Positions 23,581 through 35,400 of a stretch of DNA of 64,000 nt are shown one piece after another (positions within the stretch are counted from its first letter, which is position 1; every line of letters starts with the position of its first letter). The translations under genes were made by a program, and so were the position numbers. Under the pieces are notes generated by a model. That model was not told where the DNA came from, searched no databases, and saw only the letters and a list, made by a program, of their open reading frames with translations. The DNA comes from Strongylocentrotus droebachiensis (lineage: Eukaryota; Echinodermata; Echinoidea; Camarodonta; Strongylocentrotidae), in contig JAVYIG010000863.1 in the NCBI GenBank assembly GCA_035222895.1, forward strand, positions 186,001-250,000, given 5' to 3'.

Positions 23581-23604
23581 CCTGGCTACGCGCCTGCGGT
23601 CAGA
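23581..23604 (+). mobile_element. right end of a hAT-like element plus its target duplication
   Basis: CCTGGCTACGCGCCTG (23581-23596) is a hAT-type terminus, followed by CGGTCAGA. The matching left terminus CAAGCGCGTAGCTAGG lies downstream at 25698, preceded by the same CGGTCAGA. The two ends thus appear to come from one insertion whose surroundings were later duplicated. Confidence 0.65.
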
Positions 23605-24140
23605 TGAACATCTTTTGATACCTTGTCCGCCCCCGGAAACTCATGGGTTGAAGGCAAAATACGGTCAGATAAGTATTCAGGGGCCCGCCTCAGGGCCCCT
23701 GGTGGGGTCGAGGGTGCGGAAACCCCTGAATCTCAGGGGTTTCAGGCATTTGATTACGGTCAGATGAACATATTTTTATACCTTATTTGTGAAACTGGCA
23801 GGACACTGATTTGCGTGAGGTCCAGCGAGCGGAGCCCCAAGAAGCTCAGGGGTTTTAGGCATTACATTACCGTCAGATTAGCATCCAGTAGGGTCTAGGC
23901 ATTTGATTACGGTCAGATGAACATATTTTTAAACTTTATTTGTGACACTGGCAGGACACTGATTGGCGTGAGGTCCAGCGGGCGGAGCCCCCAGAAGATC
24001 AAGGGTTTTAGGCACTAAATTGTGGTCAGATGAGTATCAAGGGGCCTGCCCAAGGGCCCTTGGTTGGGTCCCGGGGACAGAGCCCCCGGAAGCTCAGGGG
24101 TTTTAGGCGTCTAATTACGGTCAGATGAGCAATTTTTTTT
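23597..24140 (+). repeat. tandem repeats marked by GGTCAGATGAGCAT, first cluster
   Basis: About seven diverged units of roughly 95-115 bp. Landmarks are GGTCAGATGAACAT, CTTATTTGTGACACTGGCAG, GGGCGGAGCCCCC and CTCAGGGGTTTTAGGCATT. The phrase GGGGCCCGCCTCAGGGCCCC and its relatives form small hairpins. No coding function is seen. Confidence 0.85.
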
Positions 24141-24470
24141 GATACCTTATTTTGTTGTGACACTGGTAGTTAACTATTCTTTCTTTCTTGCTCTCTTTCT
24201 TTCTATTTCTCTTTAAAATGCTTTTCCAAAAAAAAAATTGGGGGGGGGGGGGGGGGGGGAGCTGGAGGCTCCCGATCCCCGCCGTTCAGCGGGCCCTGAC
24301 ATGACAGTGTAGCCATCTCAAGAAGCATATTTCTTGCCTGGCTGTTAATTTACAAACGCATACAAAAGTATAATTTACTAAAGAATGAGGACAAATCTCG
24401 GAAAATTATGTCATTTCAGCATTATTTGTAAACCACCATTATGGAATTAGAAATAAACCACGTTTAAATG
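24141..24470 (+). repeat. central duplicated segment, copy 1
   Basis: Runs from CTCTTTCTTTCT through a 19-20 base poly-G run (about 24240) and GCATATTTCTTGCCTGGCTG to GTTATGGAATTAGAAATAA-like sequence at 24440. It recurs at 26510-26790 at a distance of about 2.33 kb. Confidence 0.85.
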
Positions 24471-24479
24471 TTATTTCCC

Positions 24480-25236
24480 CCGAGCCCCCTCCCCGATCAA
24501 TACGCCAGTTCCCCCCCCCCCCCCCCGATCTACTCTTTGTTGGCGGAAAAATCGCAACTGATCTCTCCTACCTTTCTTATTTCTCTTTTTTTCTTTCCCT
24601 TTCTCTCTTCTTTCCCTTTCCATTCCCTTCCTTCTCTCTCTGTAAGATTTGATGGGGGGGGGGGGGGGGCGAGGGGGAGGTAAGGTCATTTCGGCCCCTA
24701 CCCTACTCCACATGTTGTTGGCGGGATTAACTGCAAATGATCTATTTCCCCCTTCTTCTCAGCTTTTTTCGGTCCCTTTTAGCTCTCCTTTTTTCCTTTT
24801 CCTTCTTTCTCTCTTTTTTAGCGGGGCAGGGGAGGCAAGGGCATTTTGCCCCATCCCCGCCCCGATCCACAACTTGTTGGCGGAAAAATTGCAACTGATA
24901 CCCCCTTCTTTCTGTTTCCTTCCTTCTCTCTTATTTTTTTTATTAGGGGGGGGGGGGGGAGAGAGGGGGAGGCGAGGCTCTTTCGCCCCCCCGATCACTT
25001 CTTCCCCCTTTTCTTTTCTTCTTCCTCTTCTTTCTTTCCCTTTCTCTCCTATTTCCCTTCTTTTCCTTTTCTCTTTCTCTTTCATTTTTTGTCCTCCTTT
25101 TTTTGTCCCTTTTTTTTTTCTTTCTTTTTTTCCCTTCTTTTTTGTTTTCCTTCTTTTTTTTTTCCTTCTTTTTTTTCCCTTCTTTTTTCCCCTTCTTTTT
25201 TCCCCAGGGGAGGGCGCCTGGGACCTTGCCCCCCCC
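24480..25236 (+). repeat. pyrimidine-rich tandem block with TTGTTGGCGG words
   Basis: TTGTTGGCGG occurs at 24537, 24715 and 24874, with spacings of 178 and 159 bp. Each is followed by AACTGAT-like sequence and a long CT tract, then G-rich and GGGGAGGCAAGG-like words. The second half is nearly pure CTTTT. Long open frames on both strands come only from base composition. Confidence 0.85.
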
Positions 25237-25251
25237 CTGGATCCGCCACTG
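25237..25251 (+). mobile_element. orphan hAT-type terminus
   Basis: CTGGATCCGCCACTG is the exact reverse complement of the left terminus of the MITE at 62660. No partner end is seen nearby. Confidence 0.55.
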
Positions 25252-25689
25252 CGGCCAGGCACTAGTGTAGGAAAACTTCAAATGTTAATCAGTTGATAAA
25301 ATAACTTGTTTGTGGCCTCACGAAAAAGTATATATTTAGTCAGGCCTAAATTGAGTTGGAAAACAATTATTGTGTTAAAAGGAAAAAACATATTTGATGA
25401 CATTCGCAATACCACAATTGCCGATACAATTGGATTACTCGTTTTTGTTCTTTTTCAAAACTTACTTGCTGAGCCCCATGAAACTCAGGGATTTGAGTCA
25501 TTTTATAACGGTCAGATAAGCATTCAGGGGCACACCTTAAGCCCCCGGAGGCTCAGGGGTTTAAGGCATTGAATTACGGTCAAATGAGCATATTTTTAGA
25601 CCTTATTTGTGACACTGACAGGGTCACTAATTGCGTGGGGTCCAGGGGGCGGAGCCCCCGGAAGCTCAAGGGTTTTAGGCGTTTAATTA
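25252..25689 (+). repeat. linker and second cluster of GGTCAG repeats
   Basis: A 200 bp AT-rich linker is followed by GGTCAGATAAGCAT (25510) and GGTCAAATGAGCAT (25578) units of the same family as 23597-24140. Confidence 0.7.
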
Positions 25690-25995
25690 CGGTCAGACAA
25701 GCGCGTAGCTAGGATTTTATTTTAGGGGGGTCGGAGCACGCGATGCGTGCGAATCACTTACAGAGCGCGTTCCCTGGTGGGGGGGGGGGGGGTGCAGGGA
25801 GGGGCGAGTTTCCCCTCCCTCATACGCGAAGCGCGGAAGCTTTGACGTTTCATTAAATCATCAAAGAAAGAAGGCGATTTGTGTACCGTTCTGGACTCTT
25901 AATCCTTGTCTGAATTTCAAAATTGTTCTTTTTCTGCTCCTTTTTCTTCCTATGACCTCTTCCCTTTTCTCCTCTCTTTTTTCTTTGTGGGGGGG
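25690..25995 (+). mobile_element. left part of the hAT-like element split between duplicated blocks
   Basis: CGGTCAGA (25690-25697) precedes CAAGCGCGTAGCTAGG (25698-25713). The interior includes a poly-G run and one GCGCGGAAGCTT unit (25831). It breaks off near GGGGGGGAACC at 25988-26000, so its right terminus is absent in this copy. Confidence 0.65.
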
Positions 25996-26505
25996 GGAAC
26001 CTTATTGTGACACTGGCAGATCACCAATTGTCGTGGAGTTCAGGGGGCGAGGCCCCCGGAAGCTCAAGGGTTTTAGGCATTAAATTAAACGAGTATCAAG
26101 GGGCCCGCCTTAAGGCCCTTGGTTGGGTCTAGGGGCAGAGCCCTCGGAAGCTCAGGGGTTTTAGGTGTTTAATTACGGTCAGATAAGCATTCAGGGGTCC
26201 GCCTTAAGGCCCTTGGTCTGGTTCAGGGGCAGAGCCCCCGGAGGCTCAGGGGTTTAAGGCGTTTTATTACGGTCAGGCTAGCAATTTTTGATATTTGCAG
26301 GTCACTATTTGGCTTGGAGTACAGGGGGCGAAGCCCCAAGAATTCCAGGGGTTTTAGGCATTAAATTACCGTCAGATGAGCATCTAAGGGCCGACCTTTG
26401 GGCCCTAGGTGGAATCCAGAGGGTAGAGACCCCGAAAGTTCGGGGGGTTTAGGCATTTAATCACGGTCAGATGAGCATATTTTGATACCCCATTTTTTTC
26501 TGTGA
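25996..26505 (+). repeat. GGTCAG repeats, third cluster
   Basis: Four to five further units with GGTCAG words at 26178, 26273, 26369 and 26466, including GGGGCAGAGCCC- and TTTTAGGCATTAAATTA-type landmarks. Confidence 0.85.
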
Positions 26506-26800
26506 CACTGGCAGCTCACTATTCTTTACTTCTTGCTCTCTTTAATATACTTTTTCAAAAAAGAGGGGGAGGGCGAGGGAGCTCGAGGCTCCAAATCCCG
26601 ACCGTTCCGCGGGCCCCGACATGTAGGCATCTCAATAAGCATATTTCTTGCCTGACTGTAAATTTCGGAATATGTCATTTTCCAACAAACGCATAAAAAG
26701 TATAATTTAATAAAAAGTGAGGAACAATCTCGGAAAATGATGTCATTTTAGCAACATTTTTAAGTCACCGTTATGGAATTAGAAATAACCCCCCCCCCCC
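26506..26800 (+). repeat. central duplicated segment, copy 2
   Basis: Matches 24141-24470 through GCATATTTCTTGCCTG and GTTATGGAATTAGAAATAA. The order of landmarks is the same in both copies. Confidence 0.85.
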
Positions 26801-26918
26801 CCGAACCACCCCTTCCCTTTATCTCCTCTTTTCCTTTTTTCCCTTCCCTTTCCTTCCTTCGCTCATATTTTTTTTTGATTGGGGGGGGGGGGGGCGCTGC
26901 CCCCTGGAACCGCGCCTG
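26801..26918 (+). mobile_element. hAT-type right end abutting the right tandem array
   Basis: A CT tract and poly-G run lead to CCTGGAACCGCGCCTG (26903-26918). The next bases, TGTTATAG, belong to the 213 bp unit. The element therefore inserted into the right array; its left flank is no longer present. Confidence 0.55.
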
Positions 26919-29492
26919 TGTTATAGAACAACTTTACAATATAGGAATCTTCCGTTCTCCTAAATAATCCAACCCCGGGTCTTTGCAGACACACAAAACG
27001 TATTACTAAATTTGGAGCATGGTTTAATGGTGTTGGCACCAAGTTTAATGGTGTACAGGTAAGTTAGTTTGAGACTATAGCTTTTATATATATATATTTT
27101 ATTAATGAGATATATCTCTAATTAAATCGAACTGAGTGATGTTATGGAACAACTTTACAATATCAATCATCCGTTCTCCTACACAATCCAGCCCCGGGTC
27201 TTTATAGGGCATACAAAATGTATTACTAAATTTTGAGCATACCGTAGTTTAACGGTGTTGGCACCAAGATTAGTGGCGATGCTTCGTTCGAGACTCATAC
27301 AGCCTTTAAACTGTTTTATTAATGAGGTAGATCTCGAATCATATCGCACTGAGTTATGTTATGGAACAACTAAACAATATCAATCTTCCGTTCTCCTAAA
27401 TAATCCAACCCCGGGTCTATATAGGGCACACAAAATGTATTACTAAATTTGGAGCATGGTTTAACGGTGTTGGCACCAAGATTAGTGGCGATGGTTCGTT
27501 CGAGACTCATACAGCCTTTATACTGTTTTATTAATGAAAAAATATCTCGAATCAAATCAAACTGAGTGATGTTATGAAACAACTTAACAATATCAATCTT
27601 CTGTTCTCCTAAATAATCCAACCCCGGGTCTTTATAGGGCACACAAAATGTATTACTAAATTTGGAGCATGGTTTAACGGTGTTGGCACCAAGATTAGTG
27701 GCGATGGTTCGTTCGAGACTCATACAGCCTTTATACTGTTTTATTAATGAAAAAATATCTCGAATCAAATCAAACTGAGTGATGTTATGAAACAACTTAA
27801 CAATATCAATCTTCTGTTCTCCTAAATAATCCAACCCCGGGTCTTTATAGGGCACACAAAATGTATTACTAAATTTGGAGCATGGTTTAACGGTGTTGGC
27901 ACCAAGATTAGTGGCGATGGTTCGTTCGAGACTCATACAGCCTTTATACTGTTTTATTAATGAAAAAATATCTCGAATCAAATCAAACTGAGTGATGTTA
28001 TGGAACAAATTAACAATATTAATCTTCCGTTCTCCTAAATATTCCAACCCCGGGTCTTTATAAGGCACACAAATTGTATTACTTAATTTGGAGCGTGGTT
28101 TAACGGTGTTGGCACCAAGATTAGTGGCGATCGTTCGTGTGAGACTCATACAGCCTTCATACTGTTGTATTAATGAGATATATCTCGAATCAAATCAAAC
28201 TGAGTGATGTTATGGAACAAATTAACAATATCAATCTTCCGTTCTCCTAAATATTCCAACCCCGGGTCTTTATGGGGCACACAAATTGTATTACTTAATT
28301 TGGAGCATGGTTTAACGGTGTTGGCACCAAGATTAGTGGCGATCGTTCGTGTGAGACTCATACCTTTATACTGTTTTATTAATGAGATATATCTCGAATC
28401 AAATCAAACTGAGTGATGTTATTGAACAACTTAACAATATCAATCTTCCGTTCTCCTAAATATTCCAACCCCAGGTCTTTATAGACACACCAAACGTATT
28501 GCTAAATTTGGAGCATGGTTTAACGGTGTTGGCACCAAGATTAGTGGCGATCGTTCGTGTGAGACTTAAAAGCCTTTATACTGTTTTATTAATGAGATAT
28601 ATCTCAAATCAAATCAAACTGAGTTATGTTATGAAACAACTTAACAATATCAATCTTCTGTTCTCCTAAATAATCCAACCCCGGGTCATTATAGGGCACA
28701 CAAAATGTATTACTAAATTTGGAGCATAGATTAACGGTGTTGGCACCAAGATTAGTGGCGATGGTTCGTGCGAGACTCATACAGCCTTCATACTGTTTTA
28801 TTAATGAGATATATCTCGAATCAAATCAAACTGAGTGATGTTATGAAACAACTTAACAATATCAATCTTCTGTTCTCCTAAATAATCCAACCCCGGGTCA
28901 TTACAGGGCACACAAAATGTATTACTAAATTTGGAGCATAGATTAACGGTGTTGGCACCAAGATTAGTGGCGATCGTTCGTGTGTCGGAGACTCATACAG
29001 CCTTTATACTGTTTTATTAATGAGATATATCTCGAATCAAATCAAACTGAGTGATGTTATTGAACAACTTAACAATATCAATCTTCCGTTCTCCTAAATA
29101 TTCCAACCCCAGGTCTTTATAGACACACCAAACGTATTGCTAAATTTGGAGCATGGTTTAACGGTGTTGGCACCAAGATTAGTGGCGATCGTTCGTGTGA
29201 GACTTAAAAGCCTTTATACTGTTTTATTAATGAGATATATCTTGAATCAAATCAAACTGAGTGATGTTATGGAACAAATTAACAATATCAATCTTCCGTT
29301 CTCCTAAATATTCCAACCCCGGGTCTTTATAAGGCACACAAATTGTATTACTAAATTTGGAGCATGGTTTAACGGTGTTGGCACGAAGATTAGTGGCGAT
29401 CGTTCGTGTGAGACTCATATAGCCTTTATACTCTTTCATTAATGAGATATATCTCGAATCAAATCAAACTGAGTGATGTTATTGCACAACTA
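26919..29492 (-). repeat. right tandem array, ~12 units of 209-217 bp
   Basis: GAGTGATGTT or GAGTTATGTT marks units at 27134, 27351, 27564, 27777, 27990, 28202, 28411, 28621, 28832, 29049, 29259 and 29471. Two adjacent units (about 27528-27740 and 27741-27953) look identical, and the unit at 28411 matches the one at 29049, showing recent homogenisation by blocks of one and three units. Because 213 is a multiple of three, a 259-codon frame runs through part of the array on the minus strand; it is not a recognised protein. Confidence 0.93.
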
Positions 29493-29799
29493 AACAGTAC
29501 TAAATATCCATTTTCGTAAATAAACTATCATTACAAAACTAGCTAGATTAGGGAGTGTATAGCCGCTTCGAGGAACTTTTGCTATTTTCAATTCCCTGCT
29601 TGTACTTGGCTTCACGGAGTAATTCGTCCTTTATAATGATTCTCTTCATTCCGGAGCAATGTACATGTACTAATGCTTACGAACGTACTCGTGTACTGAG
29701 TACATGCGTATATGACAGAGTACGCACGCCGCACGTCTGTGACGTAGGGAATAATGAATATTCATATCGCCCTTAATCTTGGTGCCAATATATGCTACC
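29493..29799 (-). repeat. outer unique part of right inverted arm
   Basis: Inverse match of 20728-21035, ending CCAATATATGCTACC. The terminal copy of the TTGGCACCAAGATTA word is inverted relative to the copies inside the same arm. Confidence 0.9.
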
Positions 29800-29808
29800 G
29801 CTGGTAAT
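29800..29808 (+). repeat. right 9 bp target-site duplication
   Basis: GCTGGTAAT, identical to 20719-20727. Confidence 0.85.
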
Positions 29809-32247
29809 GTCCTAAAAGAAAACTTAGAGGTCGAAGCATGTATTGAGATATGTTAAAAACTTGTCGAGTCACCGCAAGCCCTTGGTTGTTTGACGACTCG
29901 GTCTTTCAGTCACCAATCAGCAAAGATGGAGCTGAAAATGGAGCGATTGTTCTGTCGATCTAACAGCCATCACTTCACACACTGTCAATGCGTTTACATG
30001 TTTGTTCACATGCGTCGACTGCTAAACTTCTTCCGGTCCCAGATTGTGATCATTTTGCTTTTCCTGCCAAGTAGGAGGGAAAGAGCATAATTATCATTCG
30101 AAAAGGGGAAATCGTATACACAGCTGATTTATTAAAATAATAAATCCTTGCTATAAAAATTCGTTCTCATTTACATTCTTTGTAAATCAGACATATTTTA
30201 TGTTTGTACTTTATGTATTTAAAACCATTTACTCTGGTTTTTGTCCGAAAATTCAGGAAATCATAGTTCTTGATTCCTGTTTACATGTTACAATATTTTA
30301 GAAGCATTTTCATCCATGCTAAATACTAGAATGATTATAAAATAATTTCATAGTTATTTTCAATATGAGATAATACTAATTTGAATTAAATATTTAAGAG
30401 ATAAATATAAAAAGGAAATAATAAAGAACAAAGAATAACGATGTCTCATTCTAAAGAAAATCCAACAAAATTTATGAAATTATTCTTGTTTCTTTTCACA
30501 ATGGTGCGGATGATGAAACTCATGAAAAAATTATTTAGTTAACCAAATAAACACAGCTTTCACTTCCATGAAATACTCGACGACTAGTAAACTGTAAGGT
30601 AGAACACTCGTAAATAGTGAGTACAAAAAAAATCTCATTGACATATAGGTCTATTTTGGAAGTAACTCTCGCCTCAGTATCCTGATTTTACTTCAGAAAT
30701 ACCTTGCAATTTAATATTCACAACTTGAGTACTTATTGTTTGTATAATTAGTGTTGACAATGGGATCAATTTTCTTTTCTTAAGATCCCTATATATATTT
30801 ACGACTACAGGAGTTAATGAGACAATTAAAGAATCGAGGAAGGCGCAGTTGAAACATCAAACCAATATTTTGTTGGGCCTGTATCATGAGTATCATTTGG
30901 ATAAAATATATACAGTACAAGTAACATTGCCAAATGATAGTAGTTAACATGTCAAATCGTGAAACGAATCAAAGAAACGGGGGAGACACGCATGCATCCC
31001 TATTAATACAAACACGGGTCCTTAAGCAGCCTATGGCGCCTTGCAAGTCACCCATGCATCGATGCGTGTGTAACGCCTGGTTAATAGCCGATATCACGTG
31101 GAAACTATATGGGTCTGGATCGGAAGTAAGTCAGAAACCCGTCACTTTAGAAATGTACATTGACGGCCATTTTAATAGTTCATATTTATTGAGTACAAAT
31201 GGACTATTAATAGTTTAATATGTATTCATGTTCTTGTGTAACTGTTAACATTTTTTATTATCGTTTTAAACGGTTTTTCGATGGTTACGACGGTGACAAT
31301 TTGAAAGGTTAATCGATAGTTTTATGGTATTATTCAAGCTCATTTAAAAACATATGTAATATCAAAACACACAAAAATGATCTTATTGCCCTAAGAATGG
31401 CAACGTCTGAATGTTAAATGTAAACATAAAATTGGAAGAAGGGGTAAAGGCCACGTGTAATTGACGAATAGATCATTTTGATCATCAAAGAGTACACATG
31501 GGTTGTGAATTATTATGCAAGATTCATTTTAGAGAAGGGTTAACAAAAAAGTACATTAGAAGAATTAATCAAAATTAAAAGTCATTTATTTCTATCGAGT
31601 TAAGTGAGAACGAAATAAGTGAATGGCGTTCAAATGAAGAGTATTTTTACATTAACACAGGAAATGTACAGACAATTATCATTTTATCAACCTTCCCAAA
31701 AATCATTAAAAAATTGATGAAAAATCTTACAAATAAAGCAGACAAACTTGAATATGATAGATTTCTATTTTGAAAAGGGGTAAGATGAATGCAAAATATC
31801 GGACTGTCCGTATCTTTCGTTTCCTCGGATATTTCAAAGAGATGTATGCGAAAGTAATGGAAGGATGTTATGTCACGACATTTCGACTATGAAAAATATA
31901 TAGCTCTTACATCTTTTGTCGAATTGTACCTTAGTTTGATTGAATATATGAACTTTTTATGTCAAAGCTTTCATCTATGAATTTTATGAATTTTATTACC
32001 AAACGTCAGGATAGATTATTAGGCCTATACCGTAACTACTTTCACTAAACAATAGGTTTAGTACTAGTTAGAAACGAATTCATATAGAAAGGAAAACAGC
32101 TTAGATTTTAATAACAGCAAAGTGATAGGTATGGAATTAATCGAGGTAAATAAACACAGAATTAGTATAAACATTTTTCTATGTTTTCATCATGATTTTT
32201 AACGTAGAAAGCAGATAAAATGTCATGTTTTACTTCAGAATTGCATG
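29809..32247. other. intron, AT-rich, nothing recognised
   Basis: No gene or repeat family is seen. A 94-codon frame at 30934-31218 has no recognisable domain. TAGGCCTA occurs at 32020. Confidence 0.45.
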
Positions 32248-32405
32248 CTCACCAGCTCGGCGGTAGCAGTCTCATTCTGCGTTTGCCAGCCGTCACACAC
32301 CAGTGCGCGGCCCGACCGAGCGGGGAGTGATGGTTACTTTAGGCCCTGATCGACGGCGTGCAATCCGATAGCTCTCGCTCAAGATGATGTAAATTCCAGG
32401 TGCTA
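32248..32405. promoter_or_regulatory. GC-rich, CpG-containing patch in intron
   Basis: The stretch from CACCAGCTCGGCGG to GCTCAAGATGATG is clearly richer in G, C and CpG than its surroundings, followed by GCTATAAATACA. It could be an enhancer or a minor promoter. No specific factor site was identified. Confidence 0.25.
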
Positions 32406-35400
32406 TAAATACACACTTATATATAAATTTCAACGAAGAAAAAAATCTTCTTATTTCTATTTTTAAGGGGGGGGGGGGGGGCTTTTTTCTGTTGTACGTT
32501 CCGTTACGCTTTGAAGCTCCAGCGGTCGCGCTTGTTTAAAGTAGAAATTGGAGTTGTCTTAATATGTTTGCGCTCTACGCACATGTCATAAATCTAAATT
32601 GACTCATTAAGGTCCAGCCACTGCTGAATCTTTCGATGTCAATTGTGTGAATGCAATTTTTGTTAGCTTAATGTTGAATTAAAATTATAACTATTTTATT
32701 AAGTTTTGACACTGGCTACTGTTATCGGTCTACACATTTCCGTCATACCATTTACTTAGGCCGGCTATATTAATGTTGATATAATTCAATTTCTATTTAT
32801 TAAATGCTGAATAAATAATCATTCTATTTGCGAAATCTAAAACTATTTTAATAGTCTTTTATTCAGTAGATTCATTTCCACAAATTTGATAGATATAACT
32901 CAATAAACTCGAATAAGGTTTCACTAGCTTGAAACCAATATCTACCTGTACCTTATTCATCAACAACAAATGAAATTGGCATATCTTCTGTGTATAATAA
33001 TGTTATAGCATTTGAATTAATTGAAGTGTATCCGTTTGGCAGTACAAAAGCACTCGTAAAATTATGAAAGTCAGCAGATATATAGAAATATTCGAGATAT
33101 TATTGAAAGGATTAGAATACGTTGAAGACAAAAAGTTTAAAAGCATGGCTTTACTGGACCATGGAACTTCTAATGCTGACCTAAAATCTTTCCCATCTGT
33201 TTTCTTATCTATATTATATACAAATATTTTATTTATATGAGTTTTAATTAATTTTTACGATGAAACGAACTTCCACAGGAATAAAAGAGCTTATCCTGAA
33301 GTGCGTATTTGGAGTCACTATCATTTCCTTTTTGTCCCTCAACTCCGTCTAAAAGTATAATAATTAAAAACTCTGTGACCACTTGCGGCACGCAGACCGC
33401 TCAGTGATAAAAGAAACCACATTCTTTTATATTCAATCATTCCACTTTGTGCAAAAGAACAGACGGTAAAAATTCACGGATTTGGAGAGAAAAAAAGAAA
33501 AACGAGCAACTACATTTTCATTCCAAAAGGGGTCCTATCTTTGGTTGGATGTGGTCCGTGTTGGAAGCATTGTGGAACTCAAGTAGCTTTGTTCATGCGT
33601 ACTCATCCGCGGAGGTTTTAAGCTTGGGAACGTGTCTGTTTGTGAGCTGTACGTAGCAAATAGATAGACAAATCGTGGAGTGTCATATCCAATCTACTCG
33701 TCCCCCAAAGAGGAATCTGTGATTTTTGTTTGTGTATTCCTGGATTAATTATTCATTCAAATCTCATCATCTGTTCAGCCTGATAATAATTGAGCGTGGT
33801 CATGCTTTAGCTGACATGTATTTTTATAATTATAATATGATTCTCTCTTGACAGAGGTTGATGCCCTGTGCATTACACTGAATTCCAAAGAGAAAAGAGG
33901 TAAATACTGGATAATCAGCAATGATCAGAAAGGTTTCTGTTGCCATTAACCGAGGGCCAAAAATGCGGCGGTTTTATGCTTGGTCAAGAACTGTGTATGA
34001 TGCAACTGCCATTTAAAAATATTGTATGGACACAAAATCTATCTATTTTGTCGCACAAAGAAGCAATGATGATACAGGCCGTAAATTGAGAAAAAACAAT
34101 GGCCTAATATTGACATCAACTTTCAATTGCGCTTGTACTTATATTGTCAGTTCTCCAATTGAGTATGAATACAGTTATTGAATTGCATAGGAATATAATA
34201 ATATTGGAATGTATCAAAATGTTAGGGAGCCACGTCTCATCCACAAAAGAGAATAAAACACTACGTTATTCTTATATATTTTTTAGTTTATAAGTAACAT
34301 TTACTATTTCCTCGCTGCTTTCTTCTGACCCGCGACTGACAAAAACCCCGCGTATTTCGATATCTCGATTGTTTTTCATCGGGGTTGGTATATCGTGAGC
34401 ACCGTGTTTAGGCCGGGAGAAAGAGGCAAACGAGGGATTACCTCTGACAAAATACAAACATCAATTGATCCTATTCCAATGCGATGCAAAATTTACAGAG
34501 GCACGAAGATTAAGCGATCTCGAATTTTATAGGCTTTTCATCCCATGGCATGACAGTTAGACAAGTTAACTCCGGAATTTTTTCTCCAGATGGCCCATTT
34601 TATGCCGTCTTTTAACAAAAACCCCATTTTTCTAAGTCGAGGGAGGAATTTTAATGCCCCTTGGTCCGTCCATACGACATGTCATCTTAGAGGGGTGTAA
34701 TCCAACGCTAGCAATTTACCTAAGACTTGGCTTTGCGTTGTGAGCTGCCAAATTGACTTATTGACTTACGCAGATAGAACGAGTGGCGTAGCCTTATACC
34801 GGTTTGGAAGGGGCTTGCGGGAGCCAAGTTCAAAAGGGCGACCAAAAGGCCTGATTTGAAGGGGAGCATATAATCGACGGGGGAAGCGAACCATGGCCTT
34901 CTATAAACACACGTCCAAGTCTGCTACAGATGGAAATGTCATAGTGGTGGACTGGAGGAAAACAAGAGCACGGGCTTGCTTTGCATGGTCCTCTTGTAAT
35001 ACTACCCGGAATCAAAATAATACGGGACTCGGCGATAGTTAAGTTGTCAATGCCGCGGATTCTCAGGCGAGGTGGAGGGAAAGTTCAGGCATTTATTGTA
35101 TTAAAGGGGATCAAAAACATTAAACGACTTATGTTTTCAAATCAAACCATCATTAGATGAAGCTGGTTAACATTTAGAAAACGTTAGAACCTGTTATTTT
35201 ATTGTCTGAGTTCCGCCAACCGACCACCGAATGATTTTGATGACAGTGTCTCATGTATTTAGTATTATAAGAAGAGTTAATGACCACAATGAAAATAATA
35301 CTGACTAAGGAATTAGTAAATACAGTATATTTGAAGCAAATTTTCTGAATTGAACATCCAAAACAACAGGGCACAATAATTATTGAAAGAGCTCCATTAC

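Larger units (their letters stand above)
20728..29799. mobile_element. foldback DNA transposon with tandem-repeat arms, non-autonomous
   Basis: A 9,072 bp element begins GGTAGCATATATTGG and ends with the exact reverse complement CCAATATATGCTACC, flanked by perfect 9 bp duplications. Each arm has a unique outer part of about 310 bp, then tandem units of about 213 bp: about 6 on the left (to ~22345) and 12 on the right (from 26919). The outer arms differ at about one position in 300. The middle is a repeat mosaic with no transposase. Long inverted arms made of tandem repeats, with 8-9 bp duplications, are known in Drosophila FB, sea urchin TU and some Mutator-like (Rehavkus-type) elements. Assignment to the Mutator superfamily rests on duplication length and structure, and is inference. 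The element lies wholly within the engrailed intron and looks recent. Confidence 0.88.

Noticed and set aside
27370-28149. 259-codon minus-strand frame of 71-residue repeats
   Set aside because: The period of 213 bp is a multiple of three, so the frame survives by arithmetic. Other units of the array are broken in this frame and no domain is recognised.
20728-29799. Polinton or other large virus-like element
   Set aside because: The duplication is 9 bp rather than the 6 bp usual for Polintons, and no capsid, polymerase or integrase reading frame is present.
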